Origin: CAYURR01 sp964446745
Lineage (GTDB): Bacteria > Bacillota > Clostridia > Lachnospirales > WQUN01
Assembly (NCBI GenBank): GCA_964446745.1
Contig: CAYURR010000012.1
Coordinates: 1 to 33,840 of the forward strand
Reading direction: 5' to 3'
DNA: 33,840 nt
The translations under genes were made by a program, and so were the position numbers. This document shows, in pieces, positions 16,056 to 22,940 of the stretch; the stretch's first letter is position 1, and every line of letters begins with the position of its first letter. The notes below the pieces were generated by a model that saw nothing but the letters and a program-made list of their open reading frames with translations, had not been told where the DNA came from and ran no database searches.

Positions 16056-16062
16056 CTCTCTC
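16036..16062 (-). terminator. Hairpin across the overlapping ends of sigF and the ABC permease
   Basis: A perfect 12-bp inverted repeat (GAGAGAGCTACA, 16036-16047, with its complement at 16051-16062) has a three-base loop. On the minus strand it is followed by GTTTTTTG, a good T tract, so it should terminate the spoIIA transcript. The stop codons of both convergent genes lie inside it. On the plus strand the tail is poor, but it may still protect or end the transporter mRNA. Confidence 0.8.
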
Positions 16063-16768
16063 TTATCGTTCGCAATATCTTCTTTTCGAGCCTCGACACC
16101 TGTACCTGTGAAACGCCCATCGTCTTTGCTATCTCCATCTGCGTCTTGTCATAATAATAACGCAGCATGATGATCTGGCGTTCCTTGGGTTTTAGCTTGC
16201 CGATGATCTGCTTTAACGCAATGCTGTCAATCACGCCCACATCATTCTCATCGCGGTCCAGCTTGTCAATCAAATATATCGGCGTGCCGTCGCCCGAGTG
16301 TATCGTCGCATACAAAGACTCGACCTCAAACCCGGATTCCATTGCCATAACAAGATCCTCGACGTTTACGCCCATTTCAGTCGCGAGCTCCGACACCGTT
16401 GGTTGTTTGCCGCAACGCGAAATATATGCCTCCTGCGCGTACTTGGCCTTTATCGCCATCTCCTTCAGAGGCCTCGAGACCTTGATAATCCCATCGTCTC
16501 GAAGGAAGCGCTTGATTTCACCCATGATCATCGGCACCGCGTAGGTCGAAAACTTCACGTCGTAGGACAGATCGAATTTCTGTATACACTTGATCAAGCC
16601 GATCGCGCCGATCTGATACAGATCCTCGGCCTCGTATCCGCGCTGTACAAAACGCTTTACAACCGACCATATCAGCCCGCTGTTTTCCCTGACAAGCTGC
16701 TCTGCGGCCTGCCTGTCCCCGGCTTGGGCTTTTTTTATGAGTTCTGTTGTTTTATCCGTTGTATCCAT
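16043..16768 (-). CDS. sigF: RNA polymerase sporulation sigma factor SigF
   Basis: Sigma-F directs forespore-specific transcription early in sporulation. The 241-aa protein has sigma region 2 (SGLIWSVVKRFVQRGYEAEDLYQIGAIGLIKCIQKFD, described by its ends) with KFSTYAVPMIMGEIKRFLRD, region 3, and a region 4 helix-turn-helix (IIMLRYYYDKTQMEIAKTMG followed by VSQVQVSRLEKKIL). It is encoded immediately after the spoIIAB stop, with no gap, so translation probably depends on coupling. The nearest ribosome binding-like AAAAGGA is more than ten bases upstream. It is the third gene of the spoIIA operon and is held inactive by SpoIIAB until asymmetric division. Confidence 0.95.
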   Translation of the reverse strand: MDTTDKTTELIKKAQAGDRQAAEQLVRENSGLIWSVVKRFVQRGYEAEDLYQIGAIGLIKCIQKFDLSYDVKFSTYAVPMIMGEIKRFLRDDGIIKVSRPLKEMAIKAKYAQEAYISRCGKQPTVSELATEMGVNVEDLVMAMESGFEVESLYATIHSGDGTPIYLIDKLDRDENDVGVIDSIALKQIIGKLKPKERQIIMLRYYYDKTQMEIAKTMGVSQVQVSRLEKKILRTIRESYSM

Positions 16769-17194
16769 CTAATTATGCGTGATCCTTTTCTTCATTTCGA
16801 TCGTCGTGCCCTGTCCGGGTACGGAATCAACCTTTATGTAGTCCATAAACGTCTCCATTACCGTGAATCCCATACCCGAGCGCTCGAGCTCCGGCTTTGA
16901 CGTATATAGCGGCGCCATCGCGCGCTCTATGTCCTCTATCCCCACGCCCGTATCCGAGATGGTGATCGTCACCTCATTGCCGCTTATGACCAGCTTCATT
17001 GTTATGTACCCGTGCTTGTTTTCGTAGCCATGAATGATAGCGTTCGTGACCGCCTCCGAAACGGCTGTCTTGATCTCGGATATCTCGTTTATGGTGGGGT
17101 CCAGGGGCGTTACAAACGCGGCTGCCGCTATCCTCGCAAACGCTTCGTTCTGCGATTGGCTGCTCATTACGATCGTCACTTCGTTATTTTCCAT
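16769..17194 (-). CDS. spoIIAB: Anti-sigma F factor SpoIIAB
   Basis: SpoIIAB binds and inhibits sigma-F, and uses ATP to phosphorylate SpoIIAA. The 141-aa sequence has the GHKL kinase fold motifs: EAVTNAIIHGYE (N box), SDTGVGIEDIERA (G1) and ERSGMGFTVMETFMD (G2). The length is as expected. It overlaps spoIIAA by 11 bases and abuts sigF, preserving the canonical gene order spoIIAA-spoIIAB-sigF. Confidence 0.95.
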   Translation of the reverse strand: MENNEVTIVMSSQSQNEAFARIAAAAFVTPLDPTINEISEIKTAVSEAVTNAIIHGYENKHGYITMKLVISGNEVTITISDTGVGIEDIERAMAPLYTSKPELERSGMGFTVMETFMDYIKVDSVPGQGTTIEMKKRITHN

Positions 17195-17531
17195 TTCCCA
17201 TATCCCTCTCCGCTTCGTCCAGACTCTCGTAGCTTGCGACTATCTTGTGCAGACCCGATATCTCATACAGCCGCTTTAGCTCCCTGTTCATGTTTGCTAT
17301 CGCTACCTTGCCGCCGTTTTTATCGAGCTCCTTATACCGGCCTATGATCATGCCTATCCCCGAGCTATCCATAAACCCCACGCCCGAAAAATCAAAAACC
17401 AAATGCTTGCAGCGCGACCTCGGAAATTCCTTCTCAAAACGATCGCGCACCATCTCAGCGCTGTGATGATCAATCTCCCCCATTACCTTTATAATAAAGC
17501 ACCCGTTTCTCGTCATCGTAATAATGTCCAT
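17184..17531 (-). CDS. spoIIAA: Anti-sigma F factor antagonist SpoIIAA
   Basis: SpoIIAA is the STAS-domain partner that frees sigma-F from SpoIIAB when dephosphorylated. The 115-aa protein contains the phosphorylation motif VGFMDSSGIGMIIGRY; the second serine, residue 57, corresponds to the phosphorylated Ser58 of Bacillus subtilis. An ATG at 17543 would overlap the ribosome binding site GGAGG. The ATG at 17531, five bases after GGAGG, is chosen. It is the first gene of the operon, with an imperfect hairpin (17551-17575) in its leader. Confidence 0.94.
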   Translation of the reverse strand: MDIITMTRNGCFIIKVMGEIDHHSAEMVRDRFEKEFPRSRCKHLVFDFSGVGFMDSSGIGMIIGRYKELDKNGGKVAIANMNRELKRLYEISGLHKIVASYESLDEAERDMGNGK

Positions 17532-17550
17532 AGTTACCTCCATGTATTAC

Positions 17551-17575
17551 AGGCTTTGTACAAATGTACAAGCCT
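17551..17575. repeat. Imperfect inverted repeat in the spoIIA leader
   Basis: AGGCTTTGTACA and TGTACAAGCCT face each other across an AA loop, with one bulged T. The element lies about 20 bases upstream of the spoIIAA start and could be an operator or an mRNA hairpin. I could not find a convincing sigma-H promoter by eye. Confidence 0.5.
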
Positions 17576-17640
17576 ATGATAATGAACTTTTCACCATAAA
17601 GCAAGCAATACAGCTCGTCAAAATGCCCGTTTTATCGACA

Positions 17641-17698
17641 AAAATAAACCCCGCTATAGATTCGGCGGCAAATTCCTCCGATCTGTATGGCGGGGTTT
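17641..17698 (-). terminator. Terminator of the VOC gene
   Basis: On the minus strand AAACCCCGC (17698-17690) pairs with GCGGGGTTT (17654-17646), with further partial pairing inside. It is followed by TATTTTTG. It lies just downstream of the VOC stop at 17721 and insulates it from spoIIAA. Confidence 0.85.
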
Positions 17699-17720
17699 GT
17701 TCAATGCTAAACGTTAATAT

Positions 17721-18146
17721 TTAATACTTTCCGCTATCGTGGCTCAGCTGCCACGGGATCCCGAACTTGTCCACAAGCATGCAATAACAGTCACTCCAGA
17801 AGGTTTTTTGCGGCTCCATGTGCACAGAACCACCCTCTTTGAGGCGATCGAACCAGGTTTTGATCTTGTTTATGTCCTTGGTGCCGACCGTGATGTTGAT
17901 GTTATTGCCTATCTCAAGGTGCATCGAGGGCGTTACGTCCGAGAACATCATTTTGCTACCCTCGACATGCAATTCCGTGTACATGATCAGGCTCTTTAGC
18001 TCATCCGGTAACGGCGGAAAATCCTGTCCGGCCGGAACTTCTCCAAAGGTCATGAACTTGGGCTGCTCACAATCAAAGACCCTTGCATAAAACTCCACTG
18101 CTTCTTTACAGTTCCCGTTGAAATTTAGAAACACGTCTACCGACAT
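17721..18146 (-). CDS. VOC family protein (PhnB-like)
   Basis: A 141-aa protein of the glyoxalase/VOC superfamily, PhnB/DUF3335-like subgroup. It opens MSVDVFLNFNGNCKEAVEFYARVFD and has the typical MMFSDVTPSM strand-turn and a C-terminal KFGIPWQLSH. Members of this subgroup often have no known activity and some lack a complete metal site, so a specific enzyme should not be named. GGAGGG lies upstream of the ATG. It has its own terminator downstream. A second VOC protein lies at 22542 but belongs to a different subgroup. Confidence 0.85.
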   Translation of the reverse strand: MSVDVFLNFNGNCKEAVEFYARVFDCEQPKFMTFGEVPAGQDFPPLPDELKSLIMYTELHVEGSKMMFSDVTPSMHLEIGNNINITVGTKDINKIKTWFDRLKEGGSVHMEPQKTFWSDCYCMLVDKFGIPWQLSHDSGKY

Positions 18147-18161
18147 AAAGCCCTCCGATAT

Positions 18162-19280
18162 CTATTTTACTAACTGATCAAAGATCTTTACGGGTACATA
18201 TGCTTTGTTATCTACAATAACAGGTGCAGCCGAAAGCTCATACACCATGTCGTTATCAACAATGAAATATTTCTGATCGATCGGGATTTGATATTTGATT
18301 ACTTCTGCGTTTACGACAACCATACGGCGTGTTGCGTCCCATTCCACCTTTAGGCCCATAGCCTCCGCGATCGGACGTATCGGCAGGTAATATTCATTTC
18401 CGATTAGCTCAGCCTTTACACCCGAGGCCGGGATCGTAGCACTGCCGATATAGATGTTCTGCGCATCTGTCTTGACCTTATCCGACAATGTCGTCACGGG
18501 TCCGTTAGCAGCAGGCGCTTCGATGGGTGCGGGTGTAGGTGTCGTCGTCTGAGTTTCGGTCTTTACCGGTTCGGCATTTGTGGGTTCTGCCTGACCGGCT
18601 ATTACCACCGCGTCTGCGGTCGCCTGCGCGGGCAGGCTCATCGTCATGATCTCAAACCATGCAAACAATTCCGTCCCCTGCTTGATATCGTCTATCGTCA
18701 TGACTTGCTTGGTCTTATATGGTGTCACGGGCGTTTTGTCCGTTATCGTGATCAGATAGTTATTGTCCGTGCTCAGTACCTGAACGCCGTTGTCGGTCTT
18801 TGTGACCTTTGCGACGGTCAAAAACGTTGCGGGCGCCTTGTCCTTCTCGATATTTACTATTATAGCCTTTGCGCTGGCCTGAGGCGGTATGCTTCTGGTC
18901 ATAGCTTGACCGAAATATGCCTGTATCGTATCGCCCTTCTTGATTTCTTTAATCGACGAGGGCGTTTTCTTGGTATTGTCGATAATATAGGTTTCGTCCG
19001 ATATATTTAACGTAACCTCCGGATATTCTCCGGTTGTTGTCTTGATTGTGATCTGGTTGTCGCCTATTTCCATTACGGTTCCGCTGACCGATATCAACGA
19101 CGGTGTTTCCTCTCCTACGGTCACGGGCTTGTTCAAATCCTCAGCCGATGCCTGCGGCAGTTCTACCGCCACGCTGTTGTTGTTTGTGCTCGATGCGTAT
19201 ACGGCTGTGGCACCAACGCTTAAACTCATCATCATCGCGCACAGCGCCGCTGTTGAAAATAACATTACCTTCTTCTTCAT
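18162..19280 (-). CDS. Secreted stalk-domain (copper amine oxidase N-terminal-like) protein
   Basis: A 372-aa exported protein with a clear signal peptide (MKKKVMLFSTAALCAMMMSLS, ending near AVYA-SS). Two similar beta-rich segments follow. The first runs roughly from residue 60 to 148 and the second from 150 to 228, and each closes with a related motif (SIPPQASAKAIIVNI and SLPAQATADAVVIAG). A Thr/Pro-rich linker is followed by a C-terminal stalk domain (YYLPIRPIAEAMGLKVEWDA and KAYVPVKIFDQLVK). Such domains are common on clostridial cell surfaces. An ATG at 19286 abuts the ribosome binding site, so the ATG at 19280 (six bases after GGAGG) is chosen. Function is unknown; adhesion or wall association is an inference. 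Confidence 0.88.
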   Translation of the reverse strand: MKKKVMLFSTAALCAMMMSLSVGATAVYASSTNNNSVAVELPQASAEDLNKPVTVGEETPSLISVSGTVMEIGDNQITIKTTTGEYPEVTLNISDETYIIDNTKKTPSSIKEIKKGDTIQAYFGQAMTRSIPPQASAKAIIVNIEKDKAPATFLTVAKVTKTDNGVQVLSTDNNYLITITDKTPVTPYKTKQVMTIDDIKQGTELFAWFEIMTMSLPAQATADAVVIAGQAEPTNAEPVKTETQTTTPTPAPIEAPAANGPVTTLSDKVKTDAQNIYIGSATIPASGVKAELIGNEYYLPIRPIAEAMGLKVEWDATRRMVVVNAEVIKYQIPIDQKYFIVDNDMVYELSAAPVIVDNKAYVPVKIFDQLVK

Positions 19281-19373
19281 ATACATCCTCCGTTCTTTTA
19301 CTGGGTATCTCGTTTATCAGACGTAAATACTTCATGAAAGGTTCCAAGAATATCATCCGCAAATACGCACAAA

Positions 19374-20453
19374 TTATCCGCGGCTTGTTATGTGCTCAGC
19401 TTGGATCTGGGCTTCAACGCATAACTGCGCGGCCAAAAACGCATGCTCCTGTGTCATCGCGTTCTCTGTGCGGTTCAGGCAGTCCAGTATCAGTTCACCG
19501 AAAAACGGATAGCCGACCTTCCCATTTACATTTATGAAGCCTTCCGAATCATGCGTCACGAGATAGACATTGTCCGGCGTTTTATCGCGAGCGACATCTA
19601 TATATTTGCGCAGCTCTATATAACCCTTTGTGCCCAATATAAACAGCCTGCCGTCACCCCATGTGCCCAAGCCGTCCGGCGTAAACCAATCCACCCTGAA
19701 GTAATTCGTCGCATTATTGTTCGCCACGAGCATCGCGTCGCCAAAATCCTCAAGTTCCGGATATTCGGGATGGTTATAGTTACCCACCTGCGAACGCACG
19801 ACCCTCGCGTTTTTCGCCCCCGTGTAAAACAAAAACTGCTCGACCTGATGACTGCCGATGTCGCAGAGTATACCGCCGTATTGTTCCTTTTTGAAAAACC
19901 AGTCCGGGCGCGTATGAGCCGACAGACGATGCGGCCCCGTTCCGAGTACCTGGATGATATCACCGATGACGCCGTCCTTTACGAGCTGACCCGCGTATAT
20001 GGAGCTCTCGTTATGCAGACGCTCGCTGTAATAGACCATGTAACGCCGTCCGGTCGTTTTCACGGCGTCCCTCGCGGCCTGCAGCTGCTCAAGCGATACG
20101 AGCGGGGTCTTGTCTGTGAAATAATCCTTGCCCGCGTCCATCACGCGCAATCCTATCGGGCAGCGTTCATTTGGGATCGCGGCCGCGGCGACCATCTTTA
20201 CTTCCCCGTCCGACAATATCTCGTCTAGTGACCGCGCGGGTTTTGTTCCGGGATATCGTTTCAAGAAGTCGTTGACCTTATTCACGTCCGGATCATATAC
20301 CCATTTGCATATGCCGCCGGCTTCGGTCAGACCGTTTACCATGCCGTTGATATGTCCGTGGTCCAATGCACATGCCGCGAACACAAACTCGCCCTTTTCG
20401 ACCACAGGCTTGAAATTGCCCTCGGGCGCGTAATTCATACCGTCCTTTGTCAT
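19374..20453 (-). CDS. Gfo/Idh/MocA family oxidoreductase
   Basis: A 359-aa putative NAD(P)-dependent sugar or cyclitol dehydrogenase. The N-terminal Rossmann region reads EFVFAACALDHGHINGMVNG, a variant seen in a subgroup of this family in place of the classic GxGxxG. The usual EKP motif appears as FTDKTPLVSLEQL near residue 115, with the catalytic-type lysine kept. The C-terminal domain has GGILCDIGSHQVEQFLFYTG near residue 190, with the conserved Asp and His. GGAGGAAATAT precedes the ATG. It is divergent from the amidohydrolase-fold gene, and both promoters lie in the 130-bp gap. The substrate is unknown; sugar or inositol derivatives are the family norm. Confidence 0.88.
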   Translation of the reverse strand: MTKDGMNYAPEGNFKPVVEKGEFVFAACALDHGHINGMVNGLTEAGGICKWVYDPDVNKVNDFLKRYPGTKPARSLDEILSDGEVKMVAAAAIPNERCPIGLRVMDAGKDYFTDKTPLVSLEQLQAARDAVKTTGRRYMVYYSERLHNESSIYAGQLVKDGVIGDIIQVLGTGPHRLSAHTRPDWFFKKEQYGGILCDIGSHQVEQFLFYTGAKNARVVRSQVGNYNHPEYPELEDFGDAMLVANNNATNYFRVDWFTPDGLGTWGDGRLFILGTKGYIELRKYIDVARDKTPDNVYLVTHDSEGFINVNGKVGYPFFGELILDCLNRTENAMTQEHAFLAAQLCVEAQIQAEHITSRG

Positions 20454-20483
20454 ATATTTCCTCCGTTCATTTACTCTGCGAGC

Positions 20484-20505
20484 ATTATATTGTATATGAC
20501 ATATA
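20484..20505. promoter_or_regulatory. Palindrome with -10 box of the Gfo/Idh gene
   Basis: On the minus strand a perfect TATAAT lies at 20489-20484. Just upstream of it, TATATG and CATATA (20493-20505) face each other around one base. No good -35 is visible, so the minus promoter may need an activator or be weak. Confidence 0.4.
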
Positions 20506-20527
20506 AATGAAACTTTATTTTGAATCG

Positions 20528-20556
20528 TTGACCTGAGCTTTCAATGGAATTATAAT
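20528..20556 (+). promoter_or_regulatory. Strong sigma-A-type promoter of the amidohydrolase-fold gene
   Basis: TTGACC (20528-20533) is followed after exactly 17 bases by a perfect TATAAT (20551-20556). It lies 28 bases before the start at 20584. Confidence 0.85.
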
Positions 20557-20583
20557 GCAATATGCGTACAGAAAGGGGATAGC

Positions 20584-21837
20584 ATGGTTTATCATAGGGA
20601 TTTACTTGAAGAAATACGCGCATTGCCCGCCATAGACACATGCGTTCGTCTGGATTCTGAACAGGAGCGTACCTCACAGGAAGCGGACTTTTTTAGTGTG
20701 TTTCTATGCGCACGCGCATGCAATGAATTATCCGCAGCCGGTATGCCGCAAAGGGATATGGCCGAGCTTTTAAACGCGAACACATCGCATGAAACCAAGA
20801 TACGGCTGTTTATACCGTATTGGCAGAAATGCAGCAACACCGCATTTTTCCGTGCACAAACCCAGGCAGTTCACGATATCTATAATATCCCGGAGATCAC
20901 CGCAGAAACCCTGCCGGAGCTGTCCGAGCGGATATCACAACGCAATAAACCCGGGGTATATGCGGCGATACTACAGGATATAGGGCATGTCTCACAATGT
21001 GTGACCGCGTGGCGCGGCGAACCGTTAAAGCCGTTTGACAAGAGCTTTTATAAGGTATCGCTCTGTGTAGACGATATCATCGGCATTACGGATGCATCGG
21101 ACATAAACAGGCTCGAGCAGCATCACGGCATCTTTATTCGATCTCTGTACGACTTTAGCGAGCTCATCGAAGGGATGATCTCATCCATCAAGGATGTGGG
21201 TCTGTGTGCGATATTTTCAACACCCGGTGCGTTCAGGACGCTAGAATTTGAGTATGTGACCGATAACGAGGCCGCATTATCGCTGGAGCGCATATTGACC
21301 GACAAGTCCACGGCTTCGGATGCTAAAAACCTACAGGATTTTCTGATGTACAGCCTCGCTCAAACAGCATATTGGCATAACCTGGTGTTTCAAATACATA
21401 CAGGCATTACATCGCGCGGAATAATCACGCCGGACCGCACAAACCCGTTGCTGCTGTCGAGGCTTATAAACGACAGGCCGGACACGGTGTTTGACATCTT
21501 GATCGGCGGTATTCCGTTTGGGGATCAAGCGCTCGCACTCGCAAAGACCTTTCCGAATGTTTACATCAACCTCACACTCACGCACACCGTCGCGAGCCGT
21601 ACCGCCGTACGCCTGCTGACCGAATGGCTGCATGCGATACCGGCAGGACGGATTATCGGCTTTGGCAGCGACGGAACAATGCCCGAGGATATTTACGCCA
21701 GCCTCTGTATGGCGAGGGATAACATTGCGCGTGCGCTCTGCGAGTGGGTAGCGTACGATGAGATCAGCAGGTCCACGGCTATCCGTTATGCGCGCATGCT
21801 GTTGCATGACAATCCCGCAGAACTCTTTCCTAAATAA
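20584..21837 (+). CDS. Amidohydrolase-superfamily protein with degenerate metal site
   Basis: A 417-aa protein of the amidohydrolase_2/uronate isomerase-like type. The late TIM-barrel motifs are clear: LVFQIHTGI (His272), FDILIGGIPFGDQALALAKTFPNVY and RIIGFGSDGTMPEDIY (Asp363). However, the N-terminal HxH metal motif is replaced by DTCVRLDS (Cys20 and Arg22), and the usual His of the HGG(Y)P motif is Ile307 (LIGGIP). Two of the usual ligand positions are thus lost, while the His272 and Asp363 motifs remain. It may be a pseudoenzyme, or bind metal differently. AAGGGG precedes the ATG. It is divergent from the Gfo/Idh oxidoreductase, hinting at a shared pathway, but this is inference. Confidence 0.8.
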   Translation: MVYHRDLLEEIRALPAIDTCVRLDSEQERTSQEADFFSVFLCARACNELSAAGMPQRDMAELLNANTSHETKIRLFIPYWQKCSNTAFFRAQTQAVHDIYNIPEITAETLPELSERISQRNKPGVYAAILQDIGHVSQCVTAWRGEPLKPFDKSFYKVSLCVDDIIGITDASDINRLEQHHGIFIRSLYDFSELIEGMISSIKDVGLCAIFSTPGAFRTLEFEYVTDNEAALSLERILTDKSTASDAKNLQDFLMYSLAQTAYWHNLVFQIHTGITSRGIITPDRTNPLLLSRLINDRPDTVFDILIGGIPFGDQALALAKTFPNVYINLTLTHTVASRTAVRLLTEWLHAIPAGRIIGFGSDGTMPEDIYASLCMARDNIARALCEWVAYDEISRSTAIRYARMLLHDNPAELFPK

Positions 21838-21881
21838 TCGCATACAATACACAAATCCCATCGAAACTTAGGAGTGTGTGT

Positions 21882-22499
21882 ATGTACAAGTATGCATTGA
21901 GTTTTGACGAACAGGGCGACTCCATGGAAATGGCAAGGGCAGAAACGGCTCAACTCGGTATGCCAAATCCGTTTACACCGCCTTCCGATTACGAACGCGG
22001 GCGCGGGCATAACCATAGACCCGGCCCAAGACCCGAACCGTTCCCGCCACCGGGACCCGGACCGGGCCCGTACCCACCGCCGCAACCGGGACCGTACCCA
22101 CCACCGGGCCCAGGGCCGTATCCCGGACCGGGGCCATATCCTGGCCCGGGGCCATATCCTGGCCCTTACCCGCCACCGCCGCCAGGCCCGGGACCAAGCC
22201 CCGGCCCATATCCGCAGCCCGGCCCCGAACCATTCCCCGGCGCGGACATGAAGCCTACAGCACCTCCGCCTCAAAAGATACCCGAGCGCGGCAACACACT
22301 ACTCCGCGTTGACCCGGGTTCTATTCAAGGCTGTTTGTACAGAAACACCTATGTTTGGCTAACGAGCGGACGCAGCTTCTGGTTCTATCCCGTTTACGTA
22401 GGCCGCACCTCTGTATCGGGTTATAGATGGACGCGTTTCGGTTGGGCATTTATGGGTCTCGATACAAACCTGATCGAATATTTTACATGCAGGGTATAA
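21882..22499 (+). CDS. Gly/Pro/Tyr-rich protein with a conserved C-terminal module
   Basis: A 205-aa protein in three parts: an N-terminal region of about 45 residues (MYKYALSFDEQGDSMEMARAE), a low-complexity stretch of about 80 residues built of PGPGPYPGP-like units (codons almost all CCx and GGx), and a C-terminal domain of about 65 residues beginning RGNTLLRVDPGSIQGCLYRN and rich in aromatics (TSGRSFWFYPVYVGRTSVSG). I recall similar proteins with such a C-terminal module in other Firmicutes, often poorly annotated. No signal peptide is visible. A coat, spore-surface or envelope role is an inference from the low-complexity region. The ATG at 21882 follows AGGAG by seven bases. It may be cotranscribed with the upstream gene, 44 bases away. 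Confidence 0.78.
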   Translation: MYKYALSFDEQGDSMEMARAETAQLGMPNPFTPPSDYERGRGHNHRPGPRPEPFPPPGPGPGPYPPPQPGPYPPPGPGPYPGPGPYPGPGPYPGPYPPPPPGPGPSPGPYPQPGPEPFPGADMKPTAPPPQKIPERGNTLLRVDPGSIQGCLYRNTYVWLTSGRSFWFYPVYVGRTSVSGYRWTRFGWAFMGLDTNLIEYFTCRV

Positions 22500-22541
22500 C
22501 GATTTAAACGTTTCATTAAAATACTAAGGAGGCATTTATTT

Positions 22542-22940
22542 ATGGAGAAACTTTCTTTTCACCACATCGCGTTAAACGCGGATCATTTTGACGCATCCGT
22601 GAAGTTTTTTAAAGCTATCGGTTTGACCGAGAAATGCAAATGGGGCGACTGGGATAACAACAAGGACCGTGCGATCATGCTCTCGATGGGCGACGGCGGT
22701 ATCGTAGAGCTGTTCCAAAAGGACGGTCAACCCGAGGAGCAAAATCCGAAGTGGGCGCATCTTGCGTTCGCATGCAACGATGTCGACGCTATGTACAACG
22801 CCGCGCTCGAAGCCGGAGCCGAGCCTAAGATGACACCGACCGACGTGGATATCCCATCTACGCCTGTGCTTGCGGTACGCATCGCGTTCGTAACGGGCCC
22901 GTCGGGCGAGGTCGTAGAGTTCTTCCATGAAAAGGCTTGA
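22542..22940 (+). CDS. VOC family protein (glyoxalase-like)
   Basis: A 132-aa VOC superfamily protein. It opens MEKLSFHHIALNADHFDASVKFF, with a His in the first strand, and has a central VELFQKDG and a C-terminal PSGEVVEFFHEKA with the late Glu. The His/Glu pattern matches the metal-ligand positions of the glyoxalase I/dioxygenase fold. No substrate can be named. AAGGAGG precedes the ATG by nine bases. The last 14 bases overlap the start of the membrane protein gene downstream, so the two are probably coupled. Confidence 0.87.
   Translation: MEKLSFHHIALNADHFDASVKFFKAIGLTEKCKWGDWDNNKDRAIMLSMGDGGIVELFQKDGQPEEQNPKWAHLAFACNDVDAMYNAALEAGAEPKMTPTDVDIPSTPVLAVRIAFVTGPSGEVVEFFHEKA

Noticed and set aside
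19287..19373. Possible small gene or promoter between the stalk protein and Gfo/Idh genes
   Set aside because: No start with a ribosome binding site and no good -35/-10 pair at proper spacing could be found by eye.
22066..22210. Repetitive GC-rich tract considered as a CRISPR or intergenic repeat array
   Set aside because: Units are short, in frame and encode PGPGPYPGP; there are no unique spacers of uniform length.
21786..22274. 162-aa minus-strand frame rich in Arg, Trp and Gly opposite the Gly/Pro-rich gene
   Set aside because: It is the complement of CCx/GGx repeat codons, has no ribosome binding site, and low-complexity repeats open several frames by composition.
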